This document shows, piece by piece, positions 32,601 through 47,563 of a stretch of 64,000 nucleotides of DNA (position 1 is its first letter; every line of letters begins with the position of its first letter). Origin of the DNA: Centroberyx gerrardi (taxonomy: Eukaryota; Chordata; Actinopteri; Beryciformes; Berycidae); assembly GCF_048128805.1 (NCBI RefSeq), contig NC_136000.1, positions 27,096,359 to 27,160,358 on the forward strand, written 5' to 3'. Position numbers and translations under genes: made by a program. The notes under the pieces are model-generated. The model ran no database searches, was not told the DNA's origin, and saw only the letters and a list, made by a program, of their open reading frames with translations.

Positions 32601-34301
32601 GCACCGAATAGAGTTAAGTTTGTGAAATGTTCCCTTCTGGTTCAGCTCTGGTCATAAATTCAAACCCATCCGCTTCTACAGCACCATGTGTTCCCCATGC
32701 CTGCCTGTCCTCACTGTGGTCTTACTCCATTCTTTGTTGTCACACAGCTTGTCCTTCCACTTGTGTTCAGAGCTACAGTAGAGCTCATGACAATGAAATG
32801 TTGTATAACAAAGCTGTACTCACCTTTACACAGCCATCATTATCTCACACTCACTTTCCTTCTCTACTTTCTTGGAGTCTTTTGCACCCAGTATAACTTT
32901 TCTAGGTTAAAATATCTCCAAATGGGGAAATACTACAAACACAAATACAAAAAACAAACACAGATATATATACTTTTCAAACCACTCATTACTTTAATGT
33001 TATACATTATGTATTCATATATCAGCTTCTTTTAAATCATCTTTACATCTTTACATCCATAGTATCTGATCAACACGCACATCGTTTGGTTGTTTTTAGC
33101 CTTCCCCTGAGGAGCAGGGGTCTCCGGGAGCAAAACACTTCCTGGTTGCACAGCTGGACGGGGCCAATAAGGAGCCATCCAGGTGGAGCAAGGCATGCTG
33201 GGAGGGGAGAGGGGCCTTGTAGAGCCCTGCAGGGCAGGAATGTTGGCTGCCCACTGATCAAATAAACAGCTAAAATATGCACTACATACAGCTTAGTGTA
33301 CAGCATACATGACTACACATTCAACGAGCCTGGGGCACGCACCTGCTAAAACACCACACTGAACTAGAGAGGGCGAGGGGAGACGCACCAAGGGTGTAAA
33401 ACATCATGACAACACCATTGTACAATACACTGTCTTTAGAAAGGTAGGAAAACTCCTATCAAAGATGCAAAAAATGGTGAGATTTGCAACTCCCGAAGGC
33501 ATACTGTGATGCATAGAGATGGTGTAAAGAGATTTTTTCAGTTGTCGTCATCTCACTATTTTAAACATCTCTGAAGGAAGTTGCCACTGACTCCAGTTTT
33601 GAAAGAGATGGCAAAAGCAGACAGTTCTCCACAGATTGAACAGCACAGTGACATTGGACTACACTGGTATGCATTGGTAATGCATTCTGGCAAAAATAAG
33701 GTGTAAAAAAAAAGAAAGAAATAACATAACATTAGTTAACATAACTTAACATTAGTAAAATACCATGAAACATGATGAAGGCAGGTCATGGTGCGTAACT
33801 CGAATACATCAATAAAACACTATTGTACAATGTGAAGGCAGTACTGGGTCCCTTGTCTCCAAGTTATGATACGTTTAACACCAACGCTCTTCTGCATCAT
33901 CCCGAAAAAACAAAAAACACCACACAAGCAACATTCCCAAAAGGGTTATTGATGAACATGAGGGTGAACATTCCCCAAACCACAATCTTAAAAAGCACAT
34001 GAAAAAAAAAATGCAGCTTTTCATAACTTGCCGCCCGTCCCATGTGGCCCCTTCAGTGTTTATCTAGTGCGTCTACAGGCTTCACAACGAATTAACATCA
34101 CACCAACGGCTTCAATGCATATCACTTAGCAGCAGCACCAGTCTTTTCAATACGTAGCCAGTTAGCGTTGTCTATTCAATGCGCGGCTTCATGCTGGGCC
34201 TCAGCTAATGGAAGACCTACTGGTGGGCCACTGGGGAGATGGAGAGGGGTGTAAAGGGTGTGTGTGTGTGCAGGGGAGGGGAGGGACGGCTCTTTCAAAA
34301 A

Positions 34302-34317
34302 GGGGGGGGGGGGGGGG
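34302..34317 (+). repeat. poly-G run of 16
   Basis: Homopolymer in the intergenic region. Confidence 0.9.
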
Positions 34318-34768
34318 CAGTTTGGACAGTTGCATTGTTACTGAAGGATTATGAGGACAACCGTAACCTCAACTCAACAGTGCACCAATAGAGGCAAGTA
34401 GATAATGTATCATCGGCCGAATCCAGACACACTCTTTGATGTGGTTTCCTGTCTTTTAGTGCAATATTTTTTTGTGACAAGAAACACATTTCAGAAACGA
34501 AATATGTAATTCCATATCAAAGTGTGTGTGTCCGGATATGGCTACTGTTACATTTACAGCTTTCTCTCCCCTCCTTCTCTTCCTTTCCCCTTCTCTCTTT
34601 ATCTAGTTCATCCCACCCCAGCTGAACAGAACAGGCAAAAGCAAACAGCAAACGTCCCTCTTTTCTACCTGTCAGTCTCTGTTTTGCCCTTTGCTTCTCT
34701 TCATGTCTAGATCACCAGCTCATTCTCTCACTCATGCTCTCTCTGCCTCTCTCTGTCTTTGTCTCACA

Positions 34769-34815
<47 letters not shown>

Positions 34816-36702
34816 GAGGCGCACCCAGTGCACCACAAGCAGGCCCGAGCAGGCAGATTGCCAGACTTGTTTTGCATGATGCAAGGTTGCATGGACTTGC
34901 TTTTGACATCATCATGCAATGCATTGAGGGAACTTCTTTAGTTCTGTTATAATAAATTCAAAATAGTCCTTTTGCATCAATTCTGGAGAAAGTAAAAAAA
35001 CAAACAAACATGGAGGAATGCTTGATTTACCTTAGTTTACCAGGTGAGGCTTTCACCTTTAAGGCTGTCAAAGCTCTGGATATGGTAAATCAAGTACACC
35101 TTAAGTAGCTCAGATGGTGGAAGCCATTATAAATATATCTTTTAGACATTGGCGAGATTGTGCTGACAAGCAAGTTGATACATGAAGCTATTACAGTTAG
35201 TTGGTCCCACAGTGTCGCCTGTCTATCTAGCTCCCTTCCCAAACTCTCCTCCCCATATTATTATGTGTCCACCACTGCTATTTGTGGTCGTGACATTTGT
35301 GCATTTTGACATTATTCCAAAAAAAATTAAAAAATTTAAAAAAAAGGTAAAACCAGTTTAGGTCAGTTCAGAGATTATACATTACAGTACACCAATATTT
35401 CTCACTTTTCAAACTCAATTCCCACACCAAGAGAGCGAAGAACCACTTGATTTGTCCTATCCTGTTGCTCTGATCAATCTCCAAAATATCTGCAACAGAT
35501 GACAGCACAGAAAACTGACAAAACCAGACAGACGTGAGCCAGACTAATGATGATAGCGACTCCCTATCAACAGCATCTCGATTCTATCAGTCGACCTGGC
35601 AGCCTATTGGAAAGTTACAGCGGCGAGGATGGTCGAGTTAGTTCCATTCCAGTGGTCCTGAGCTGATTGGCTGAGGCACAGTGGTTTGCTGTGGAAGGAG
35701 CTCTGCTGTGGCCAAAGGCTTTACTGCACTGACTACATTTACTTCATTCAAATTCAGTTTAATGAGCTGAAGATAAAAGAGTAAATGTCACTTGTCTTGT
35801 CTGAATCTTATGTTAAGCCAAAGCATGCCGCTGTACCGGTAGTGTTCAGAACCACTGTGCTCAAGTCATAGCTTGATGGAATTACAGTGGAACGGAGCTG
35901 CGTCTCATACTAAGATGCGTTACAGAAACTTTGCCAGTGGCAGTGAGTCACACACAGAAGATTCAAGGCACTGTGGTCATGGTACCTAGACTACTGTAAG
36001 ACTGCGTCATGGAAGAGAACCGGTCACGTCAATCAGAATATTGTTCAAATAAATGCATGTGCTACAATAACCTGGCATACTTGTGCATATTAGTAACATA
36101 TTTAATGTAACCGGGGCTCTGTAGAGTTCCCTTTGAAACTCTACAGCGAGCATTTGGAGGTTTGAATGTTGAGCAACTTTGAAGTTTGAAGTTCCAGACT
36201 GCAGCACACAAGCTGCATCCACTCAACCGATCGGAGAAAAGCCGTTACAAGGGAGTTAAAGAAAAAAATATTCTCTACCCTTGTCTGACTGCCAGATGTA
36301 TATACTCTCTTAAATTCTTAGTAACAGATTAAGAAGTACATTCTATTCATCTTAATAAACTATAGATGACAATAACAATAATTAACACACCCAACAACCA
36401 ACAATAAATGATTTTAAAAGCTAAATGACACCATGGTAGTAAAACAACCTATGATATTTGATATATATTTACTCTACTGGAGAGGCACACTCCCCAGTCG
36501 GTAAATCAGTCAGTTTTAAATCTCCTGGGCGTTGTGCAGTAAACTGGCAACTCCAACCTCCATATATGGATATAAAAGTCAGACTCTGCTGTAGTACCGA
36601 CTATGGCCAGCACACGGTGCTGCTTCTATTCTCTGTATAGAGTTGCAGGTCAAAACTCATGTACAGTAACTGAATAAACTGTGACTGCTGTAGGAGGCAT
36701 AA

Positions 36703-37180
36703 GGGCCGATTCACATGCAGCGCTCTAAAACGCTTGGAAAACACGAGGCGCGCTGAGTGGACAGTGAACACCGAACGTTTATCAAGTGCGCTTGGACGGT
36801 TGCGCTACGGGTGCGCCTGGCGTTGCCAAGCAACCAAAGACAACAACTTGTTAGTAGTTATCTGGAATAATGGATAACCATCGCAGTAAAACTGTCGTAG
36901 TAGCTTTACTTCTTGATCTACATGTGGAGCAGGAAGATCTCGCCATGAATACATCCCTCTCTCTTTCGCTTTCAGGCTATGTGACATGCGGTGCGCTTGC
37001 GGAGTTCCAAAAAGTTGAGATGTTTTATCTCAGTTCGCCATGGTCGCGGTCAAAAAAAGGCGTGTCGCAACGCATGCGTGTCGCGACCGCATCGGCCTCG
37101 CGTTTGCGCACGTCTGCCGCGCACCCCCATTGAAATGAATGGATTTGAGCGCGCAAAAGACGCCGCATGTGAACCCGCCC
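36703..37180. mobile_element. Harbinger-like MITE flanked by TAA target duplications
   Basis: The left end GGGCCGATTCACATGCAGCG and the reversed right end GGGCGGGTTCACATGCGGCG match at 17 of 20 positions. TAA stands on both sides (36700-36702 and 37181-37183), the 3-bp target duplication typical of PIF/Harbinger. The ends are CpG-rich, and no transposase is present in 478 bp. It lies about 600 bp beyond the ca5a stop codon, possibly inside the 3' UTR. Confidence 0.75.
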
Positions 37181-37763
37181 TAATAAATACGATCAACGTT
37201 AATAAAATGAGTAAAAACAACATAATTTCCCCACAACAATCACCACCATTATCCCTTATTGGTTGAAAGAGAAACAACTGATCTGCCTTTTGGTGAAGAG
37301 TAAAACCATTCAGAAGAGAAAGAGAAAAAAAACCTGAACTACCCCAGGAGTTTCAAGAACTTTCTGTCTGTCTTTGTGACTCTCCTACATACACCATGTA
37401 AAACGTTTTTTGTTCTGTAAAAAAAGAAACTTATTCACCCTATAAAAGAGCAGAACAGAGTAAACGGAAGTTCTTCGGAGGCTGCTTCGTCACGCTAAAG
37501 GAGTTTATACTTTAAAAGTCCTGCTAATGAGGTGAATCTAAAACCAAGGCTGCGGCGTCATGATTTTTCCTCAGCAGTGAGGGGAAAAAAATTAAAATCA
37601 GTCCAGCAGACGGACAGAGTAAGACTAAATCCCCCTCCCTCCCCAGCACCGGGATCCCCCAGGGTTGAGTGTTTTGGTACAGTCAGTGTGTGTAATGGTG
37701 GTCATTGTGTGTGTGTGTGTGTGAGAGTGTGTGTGTGAGTGTGTGTGGGGGGTCCGGCAGGGG

Positions 37764-37934
37764 TCAGTGGGTGTGGTGGTCGCCCTCGGCCGACGGCGCC
37801 CCCTGCAGGAAGGGCGTGAAGGAGGAGCGGACGGTGCGACCCCGGAGAGGCTGCTGCACGCGGAAGTTGTTCACCATGCTCTTCTGCACTTCCTCCTCCG
37901 CCGAGGTGAACAGGAGGCTCCGGAAGACCGCCAG
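37764..37934 (-). CDS. ca5a: ca5a exon 7 (stop codon)
   Basis: Residues 260-315: [39 protein letters not shown], and a His-rich end GDHHTH before TGA at 37764-37766. Acceptor is CCTCAG|CTG behind a (CT)n tract. Confidence 0.95.
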   Translation of the reverse strand: MAVFRSLLFTSAEEEVQKSMVNNFRVQQPLRGRTVRSSFTPFLQGAPSAEGDHHTH

Positions 37935-40166
37935 CTGAGGGGAGAGAGAGGGAGGGAGAGAGGGAGAGAGAGACAGAATCACTTTCTGCTCTCTACAGTA
38001 CTGACATGTACAGTACTTCATATCTTGTGCAATCCAGTTGGCGGTGAGAGCAGAGATTCTCGCTTCTGTCACGCTACCGAACACGCAGAAATGTTGTCAT
38101 GCTAGTTTGGCTATTCTTTTTGACATGATTCCACATTGTTGCGGTGGAGCCATGCTTCCTCACACTGAACAGGATTGACCTTTACTTTCCTGACGTTGCC
38201 CTCGCTCTGCTTTGTGTGGTTTGATAATGATATAATTTCTACTTAAATACTCTAAAGCAACTAGCAGAGGATGAGAACAAAACAATGCCCAGGAGAAGGT
38301 GGAGGTTTTTTAAATGACACCAGAAGCCCTCTAGTGGCTCGTCTAGCTACAGCTCTTATTCAGCTGTTTGAGCTCTGAACTATATTTATTTACATCCTGT
38401 TAAAATTACTTTAATGACGTATCTCAGTATGTAAAAAAAATGTTAACAGCCAAATTAAAAATGTCAACATTGATCCCTGTGAAGAAATATTCAAATATTT
38501 GCTTTTTATGTCCCATCCCTAACACACACACACACACACACACACACACCTGGTCGTGGCTGACTTCTATGTGCTGCTTCATGACGATCCAGGTGACGGC
38601 CTCTGTCAGAGGAGGCGTGGTCAGAGAGCCGTGGTACGTCCAGTAGTCATCAATGTTGGCGGGCAACAGACAGGCAGGGTCAAACCTGGTAAACTCTACT
38701 ACACTGTCCTACAGACAGACAGAGGAAGACAGACACACACAGACGCAAAACATGGTCAGGTTAGCTTGTATGTTCAATTGTCATCAATGTTCTGAGCAAG
38801 AGACAAGTGGGATCACTGCAGAAACACACAAATTCATCCAAGCAGTCAGGCATGTAACCACACACAGGCAGACAAGAAGACACCAAAGATTCTTAAAATA
38901 TGAGTCAATATGAGTAAAATATGAGTCAGTCCCCACATGACAAATGTTCTAGTATGTTTTCATTATATATGTGCTCAAATAGAGATCTGTGCAGAACAAC
39001 TACAGTAGCATTGCGCCATAGACAAAAACATAATAAGAGGGAGAAAAAAAAATCAAAACACCAACACACTATAATCTACTATCAAAACACTACAGACACT
39101 AGGTCAATCCTTATCTTGGCAATAAAATGTCACAGTTGAGTAATGCACACTACTATTGCCAGGTATTATTAGTGATAAGCAGTGATGTAGTAGTAAATAA
39201 AAAGGATGGTAAACTATGACTTCTAGTTAGACATTATCAAAAGGCAAACAACCAGCAAGATACACAAAAATCAATATTATTTTCAGAAAATAATTCAATT
39301 CTGTTTTATACCTTTATGTAACTTCCATCAGTTTGATAGCAGTTACTATGATATGTGCTATGAATTTACACCATAAAAGATTTATATCAGCCTAAAAAGA
39401 TGGGTAAAGTGAGTTTAAGTGGGTTTACCCACCACTAAGCTGTCTGTAAAACTCATGCCTGTGAGTGGGGTCTGTCTGATCCAGTCTGTACTTTCTGGAT
39501 TGGACCCCTAGAGGGAGTCAGCTACCCTACAATAAAGTGCAGTAACCATTACTGATTTTTTTTTTAAAGCCTTCAGATGAAGAATCACCAGTCTGTTTTC
39601 CCATTTCTGAAGGATTAACATACTTGGTCACTGGTCTGATGAATTCATTTGGAGTTTCTCGACTCTGGATGGCTGCACATTTCCAATTTCCAAATCTATC
39701 TCACATTTTAACTCTGGCTTTCTCCAACTCCTATCCACCATCCCATTCTGAGTTCTTGGTGTCTCTCTTTTGGCCTCACACCATCACAAGGGGCTTGCTA
39801 TAGTTGCAAAGAGCATTTGCTAACTCAGCACAGGCCACAGTGCAGGCCTGACACACCACCCAAAAAAGGCAACAATGTGTGGGGGGGACTGTGTGTGACG
39901 GTGTGTGTCTACTAACCTTGTGTCTGACTGCAGGCAGGGCGTCCACCAGTTTCTGCAGCCCCTCATGTCTCTTTCCCACCTAAACAAGGATTAGACATGA
40001 AACTGGATTACTTACTAAAATAAAAGTATATGTGTGTGACTCAAAGTTTCCCCTGTACATGCTCTTGGTGAAGTGGAAAGGCCTCATTCAGGCCAAAATT
40101 CTCAGTTAGAGAATGAAAAGAACTTGTATTTCACTAGGTGGCAGCTCTTCCAGCCGCAGAAACCCT

Positions 40167-40201
<35 letters not shown>

Positions 40202-40789
40202 CTTAAGGAAGACTCCAATAACAGCCAGTCCGTTGTCCTCCATCACTGCCTCCTCAAACAGACTGTACTTCTCTGAGTTCCAGTGGACCAGGTGGAGCTG
40301 AGAACACACAGAGTATACAGACAATCCATGAGTTTATGTGTATATGTGCACGTGTGTGTGTGTGTGTGTGTATGTGTGTGCTTGCATACAGGAATCTCTC
40401 TTCTTCAGTCTCTCTAACCCATAACCTTGATCTTTCTAACCTTGATCCTTGCTCCTTCTACTCCTTGCCTTCTTGTTCTTCTCTTAGAGAACAAAGCTTT
40501 AATGTTAAAAACCAAATGTGTTTCAGCTGTAATAGCCTTCATCAAGGTTACAGACTATGAATGCAATTCTGTAATCCTGATGAAGGCTGTTACAGCTGAA
40601 ACGCATTCATTTTTAACATTAAAGCTTTGTCTATTCTCTAAGAGTAGATTAATTATTTCGCTTTCATTCATGCATCAGGTTACAGCAGATGTGTTGTCCC
40701 GAGACTTTACATAAACGGAAAAATAATCCCTTTGTCCCTGATGAAAGTGGGATGCTGAAAGGGTTCGGCAATTTCGGCTTCATGCTTTT

Positions 40790-40868
<79 letters not shown>

Positions 40869-42010
40869 TCCTCTTTCACTCTGCTGGGATCACAGGTCAG
40901 GTGATGTGAACCCTCATAACCCTGGAAATACAAACTGATCACAGCTTCACTGCTATCATTTACAGTCACACTGGCTGACCAACCCCACAAAGTTTTCACA
41001 TATGAGACCTTCCACCAAGCTGTATCAAATTCATTCAACTGAGTCAATGGGTCAAGGAAGGTACAGATGAAGCTTACAACAGTTTCAACGTTACTTACTA
41101 TTCCAGGTTTTAATGTTGACTATATATTTGACTATTATTTTAAACAACCTTCTCAGGAGCCTTGTACATGGAACAGGCATGACAGGAACTCATTCAACAG
41201 CCTAATGCAAGGAACAGACACCAGACATTTTACATGACATTCTGGGGGTTGGACATTTGAGATTTTTCTTTACGTGATCAATGAAAAAGGTCTTCCGCAA
41301 ACTTAGATATGGTGGCTTTAAGCTCCATTGACTTGCACCATTGCTGAAAGATTGAGACAAATTGTGCCTCTACAGCACCTCAATAACCAAAACACTGAAC
41401 AATTCTCCAACTTGCTGTTACACCAAAAGACATCATTCCTATCACTTCAATTGTAAGTTTTAAATTTTAAGATAGATTTCCTGCAAACATACCCTTAGGA
41501 TTTGTAATCAGGGCTCTATCTCTGTTAGTTTCATAGTTATGGTTAAAAAAACAATAATCATATAATTAATCTAATCATCTAATCTAATTAAATGGTCTTG
41601 ATCTAATCATCTATTTAAGAAATCACCAAAATCTAATCAATTGTTCCTTGGCCCAAGGCCTATCTGTCCACCAAACTTCCACCTCAGCAGAGGTAACAAG
41701 TCACACAGGCTTTCAGCCACAGTTTAAACAATTCAATGGCCCTACCCACACTTATATATATTGCATCAGTCGCATTTCTCAAAGCCAGATGAAAAACTGG
41801 AGATCACAACAAAAATAGATTGGGTATAGCGTAGTTGTGATTAGTACACTGAGGTTTATACATTGCCATCATTTAGGCCTAATATTATATCAGGTCTGAT
41901 CATTTGTACATAGCCACCTACAGAAAGCTATATGCTTGCAAACACACACAAGCACACTCGTTTACATGCAGAGATGGAACAAAGTTGTCAGTCAGGACTG
42001 TAACTTGATC

Positions 42011-42067
<57 letters not shown>

Positions 42068-42154
42068 CACAAAGCGTTGAGTGATGAGAACCATGACTTG
42101 GGCACATTCCCAGTATCACCAACAAGGGCTTGATATAGGGTGTGTGCACACATA

Positions 42155-42220
<66 letters not shown>

Positions 42221-45200
42221 ACCAGTGGAACTTGTTACGTAAGAGTGCTGAAGTGAATGGAACAACATGAAAATAGACCTGCTGTGGTCAAGTGTGAGGC
42301 AGGTGGGACCAGGGAGGACAGACAGTAACAGTCTCATAATCCCACCAGCTGACTGACAAACAGGAGAGCTTTATGGTACAACAGACCCCTGAGGTGTTGA
42401 CATAAAAGTGACAACCAGAGAAAATGCGGATTATGCAGTTGGGGTTAAGAAAAACCTAAAGGGCTTCTATGAAAGATGATAAAAATACAAGAGAATTAAA
42501 TGTTATGGTTATAGTTATATAAGCCGTAGATACATGCCTGATACAAAGAGCCTATATATACATTAGAGGAGGGGTAAATCCTAATGTAGACACAGTATGA
42601 TAAAGCCAGTCTGGCACCATAGTATTATATCAATAGCATCAACTATCAGTATTTTTCCAGGCATTTCAAGGGTGACACATGAACAGAAGAAAAAGGTCTG
42701 TTACACAAAGCCAGCATTTACACTGTTTAAATGGTGCAATAGGGGATGTGATTCATTTTCATTCATTCATTACTTCCTCCATATTTCTTCTTTTAACCCT
42801 TATGTGACCAGTAAAGTTGACTAAGGAAACATTTGACTTTACAGCAATGGTCTGGTGGGAGTAGTTGCAAACAACTGCAAAGTCATTCTGGTTTTGTCCG
42901 TCTCTGTATTACCTGCCCTCTGATATAATAAATAACATCATATCTGTTCTGACTTTTTCATTCACATGCTTGGCACACACAATAACACACATGCCTGCTG
43001 AACATGTGACTCTGCACCGCCTCTGTGCTCAACATGCTACAGTGATCCAGTGACAGGTGTGTCAGTGTCTCTTCTTAAAGGAACAACAGAGGGTGTGTAC
43101 AAGAAAGTGTATGATGCCAGGATGCTGGTGTTACAGGTATGGGGTGTTTCTACAGTCCTGTAAATGCCTGTATTGAACCTAATGCTGTTTTGAACGTTAT
43201 TAATTATGTTGTTTACCACACTGGTGCTCCTATGTAGCTCTATACGTAGAGCATGGCGTTGCTGGGGTTAGGGGTCCCCCTGTACTAAAGATGTATAAGC
43301 TCATGGTACTTTGGATAAAAGCATCCACCAAATGGTATATGATGTTATTATTACATTATTATAAAGAGAAAGGGCTACTCTACCCTCTGTCCACCTTGTT
43401 TACTAGTCCAAATGCATTCTGTTACTATTAGTTGTATCACATGAAAGGGGGAAGGTAAAAGAGAGGAACGTCACCAAGCCAAACTTCAGCCATACTAAAA
43501 TTATTTGACCCATGAATGAATGGTCCAGTATTTCCCAGAGTTAAAACCATCTTCTTATTTACAGTATATATTTTATATAGGAACATGCCTTGAAGATCTA
43601 GAAGGCTGAAATGCTTCAGCAGCTCATTTCACTTCCACACTGTTCTTGACAAAATTTCACTGAGACAGACTTTTTTCATCCTCATGATAATTGATTTCTG
43701 GAAAAGCTCAGCCTCACTGCACAAATTGTTCAGGTACAGTGGCTTCCTTTTCTACCCCTTTCATGTTTTGCTTTACAGTATTATAAACATATTTCCTATT
43801 TTTTGGTATATTCTCATATTGCTAATATTTTTCCTTATGCCTTATATCCCACCTCTGCAGGGAACAGCCTCCTGTCCACGGTGTGCTCCGACCCCCAGGC
43901 GTTGCTCTCACCCCAGTGGAAGTGGAACTGGCACAGCCTGAATTTGTCTTCCAGGGGGCCTCCTTTTAGCGCTGCACCAGGAAGTGAGAGGACAGAAACG
44001 TGTGTATCAGTAAATCATACAATGGGACTGTCACAAATTTCACAATCCTAACACAAGAGTAGAGGTTAAGCAGGTTAAAATAATATTTCACATAGGGTGC
44101 AATTTGTATCTGTGATGGAAGGTGCGCACATGTAACCACAGTGACACATTCACCCTCAACACCTGCCTGTGACATTAAAACAAAGTTTCCATGCAAGCCC
44201 TCCTTTATAGATGATCACACAAATGGACAGTTACATCGGATCGCATCTGTAACTGTTTAATCTTTGGTCCGGTACAATAATCTACCCAAGGGAGGAAATG
44301 TTGACGCACAGGACGTCTGCTAAGAAACAGGCTGTTCAGACAGTAACACTGACCTAGAAACTTCTGCAAAACATTGAGAGACTACAAACATAAACCGCTG
44401 GCTTTTACAGACCCTATAAACCATTTACTCAGAGGATTATCAATGCCCAGTATACCACCAACAGATAAAGAGGGGTTATTGGAACATGTTATCAACGAGA
44501 GATGAAATGTGCTGTTTTGTTTGGTCAGGAACATCAGTTATAACCCAGTGTCAACATCACCCCACTACTAGCTTTGTTTATGCCACTATTATAAAAAAGT
44601 ACTATTCTAAATATTTCACTAGCATAAACCATCAACCAAACTAAAATTATGTGATAGCTAAAAAAAGTATTTAATGTCTTTTGAAGCTCTTAAACATTTC
44701 TTTTGCAATGTTTCCCACTTTAGTAAAACAGACCTATAATTGGAGTTATAATGGGTTAGGAAAGTTACACAGCTCTTTAGTCTTTTAGTGCAGTTCGATA
44801 ATTATACCTGTATTGAATAAAATGACTAACACTCTAAAAACAGTCTATAGTTTTTGAGGTCAGATGAGGCACGCGAGTCACATGATAGTCACGCGTTCCA
44901 CGTGGCCACTGTGGTTTTTATCAACGGGTTGCAGTGTAGCATTGATTACTGGATTTGCCTATAGACCAAGGGCTATTTAGAGGAGGTTGAAGGAAGGGGT
45001 AATTCCTTTGGGCAGAACAAAACATGAAACTAATTCCCTTAGTTAAGATTTCTCTTGGTTAAGAAATCCCTCAAGATTTAAGGGGAAACAACAACTGGCT
45101 TGCTCTCAATTCCCCTTGTTAACTGTCAGCAAGCTGCCCTCTGTCTACAGTGTAGCATTAAGTAATGTGAAATGGGCAATAAAATAAAAAGTGAATGAAA

Positions 45201-47518
45201 GAAAGAGTTTCCAAAGGGGAAATTAATGGTGGGATTGAGGGGGATGGCAACCCCTTGTTAAAGTTACACTCACCTTCCCTTGCAACCCTTACAGATTTTA
45301 GGAAAATGTATAGGGAAACAAAACAGCAATTTACTAGCACTGCTTTTATTAATTTCAATCAACCCCACACTGGTCATATATACTGCTTGCATGAAGGCAC
45401 AATGCATTACTTACTGGATTTGTCTGTAGTGTCGTCGTACTCGACCAGGAAGGAGTAACCGTTGTTCCAGATTTGTTGGCAGGTCTGCGGGTCGTAGTCG
45501 GTGGTCAGAGGCTTCAGCTGCGGGTCAAAGACGCTCTTTCGCACCACGATATCAATGGGAGACTGACGGTCACCTCCCGGCACCGCGAGGGGTCCCTGCC
45601 ACATGGGATGCACTGGAAGAGAGAGGAGGGGAGAGAAGAGAAGAGAAGAGAAGAGTGGTAAATTAAAGAGAAAAGTAGAGGTGATTTTAAAATTTCAATA
45701 GCCTACGAACAGCTGACAAGAAAGTTAGAGAGAAAAAAAATGCTGACACCTACAGTTTATGCCGCACTCTCCTGCTCCATGCATATTTAGACAATCCATA
45801 TTGAAAAAAATGAATGTTGCCTCTTAAAAAAAAACTATAAAATTCAAACACTACACAGTGACAGTGCTAGTGATCTCTCAGAAATGCATGCAGCCTCCTT
45901 CTCCTTCCTTGAGCCCGTTTGAAGGAAATGAAAGAAGCGGAGCAAGTGAGCAATATACTTCCTTCTAGTCCTCTTCTTTTTTTCCAAAAAGGAAATTACA
46001 AAATACTAGAGAGACGTGGGCTGGCTGTACAGAAAGTGACACGCGGAATGTCCTGGCACGCCCCCAGCTCAACTCCACAGCGGGGGAGAATCAGAGCAGG
46101 ACCTGTGCCCGGTCAAACAACAAACCCAGGCCAACGGCTGTCAATGGAGCGGCCCTCTAATTACTCAAACCTCTGCTCTCTTTCCCTACCTCATCTCTTT
46201 CTTCTCATTTGCCCTTCACTCTTGAAATCCACCCAATGAACAAAAACATTCAGGCCACGACACTTAAAATAAAATCCTCCCGTTAACTCTCCGGTCAGTG
46301 CTGAGAAAGGTCTTAAAAAACCGGGTCAGTTTACAGCATTGTTTTCCCCTCTGTTCACACAACACAAGCCTTCTCTTGTGTTGCGTGTATTCTAGTCCGC
46401 AATCTTCAGGAAAATCTTTAACTTAACCCGTCGTGAATCGGTGTCAGCTGCACAAAAGCAGCTCAGTCTACTCTACCGTTTTGCTCTCTATTCATCCAGC
46501 ACAGGGCTTGTGATTTCTGCTGAGAGCTCAGCTGAACAGGTCTGACTGGGAAACGACCTTCATCTTCATCGGATTTCACTAGACTCCTCCACAGGGAGTT
46601 GGTCACCTGGCTCTGTGTTATTGGACAGACGCACAATAAGCATTCACACACATTAACTGGCCGATTGTCAACGGCGAGGCAGCAGGCTGTTCTGATTTAG
46701 CAGTCAAGTGCCGTGTCACTCCCACAATGCGACTCCTCGTTCCTTAAGGAGTCACATGATTGCGAGACGTCTTGAATCAGAAAATGACAGGCTGTATCTG
46801 AAGACAAGAGCCATAAAAAAACAGTTAAGTCTTCTATATTAACAGTCACAAGCAGTCTACTGTCTGCATGAGAAACATGCATGAATACTAGTTGGATGGC
46901 CTACTGGCTGAATGACTGTCCTCTAACTGAAAGGTCACAGGTTTGATTCCCTGTCCTGCCTAAGTGTCCTTATGTCACTCAGGATAACTTAGTCAGCTAA
47001 ATGCCTAAAATATTAATGTAGTTTTCTCCAAAAATCAGTATCCCACTTTACCAAGCCAGTTTTCCTGTTAAAACGATGGAGGTAGGCCTGCCTGCTTCAT
47101 GGAAATACAGAAATGCATCACTTCCCTGTGAGTCAGGTGTTTTTACCTGAAGTGTGGGGAAAGCAACAATGTCTCGGGGGCAGGAAAAATAACAAGTACA
47201 TACAGTGTGCAGTGCTGCCACAGGGACACATCAACAGGCAGGCAGACGGACTGACAGGCAAACAGGCAGTCAGACCGACAAGAAACTTAATTTAAAGCAA
47301 GCATTCAACTTTACAGCAAAACCAAAAACCCTTTCATGGAGCCTTAGTTAGACGGGCTCCTGTACAACAAGCTTGTTAAAGTTAAATATGAACTCTATTT
47401 ATTGTCTTGGGTGAACATAAAAGCTCTGGAGCACTGAACCGTTCCTCCACCTCCAACGGTTACTCTCACGTTGACTGTGTGGTTCAGGCTGGCAGAGGAT
47501 GAACAAGACAAGGCCCGC

Positions 47519-47563
<45 letters not shown>

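Larger units (their letters stand above)
25901..37560. other. intergenic region between slc7a5 and ca5a
   Basis: No coding exon could be supported on either strand. It contains decayed LINE fragments, two MITEs, palindromes and microsatellites (listed separately), plus poly-G at 34302-34317 and a (CT)n at 34770-34812. The 3' end of the ca5a transcript must fall in the right-hand part, but I see no convincing minus-strand AATAAA close to the stop codon. Confidence 0.7.

Noticed and set aside
46900-46975. Possible tRNA gene
   Set aside because: It has a B box and a weak A box but no cloverleaf that closes, and it continues into a SINE tail, so it is called a SINE fossil.
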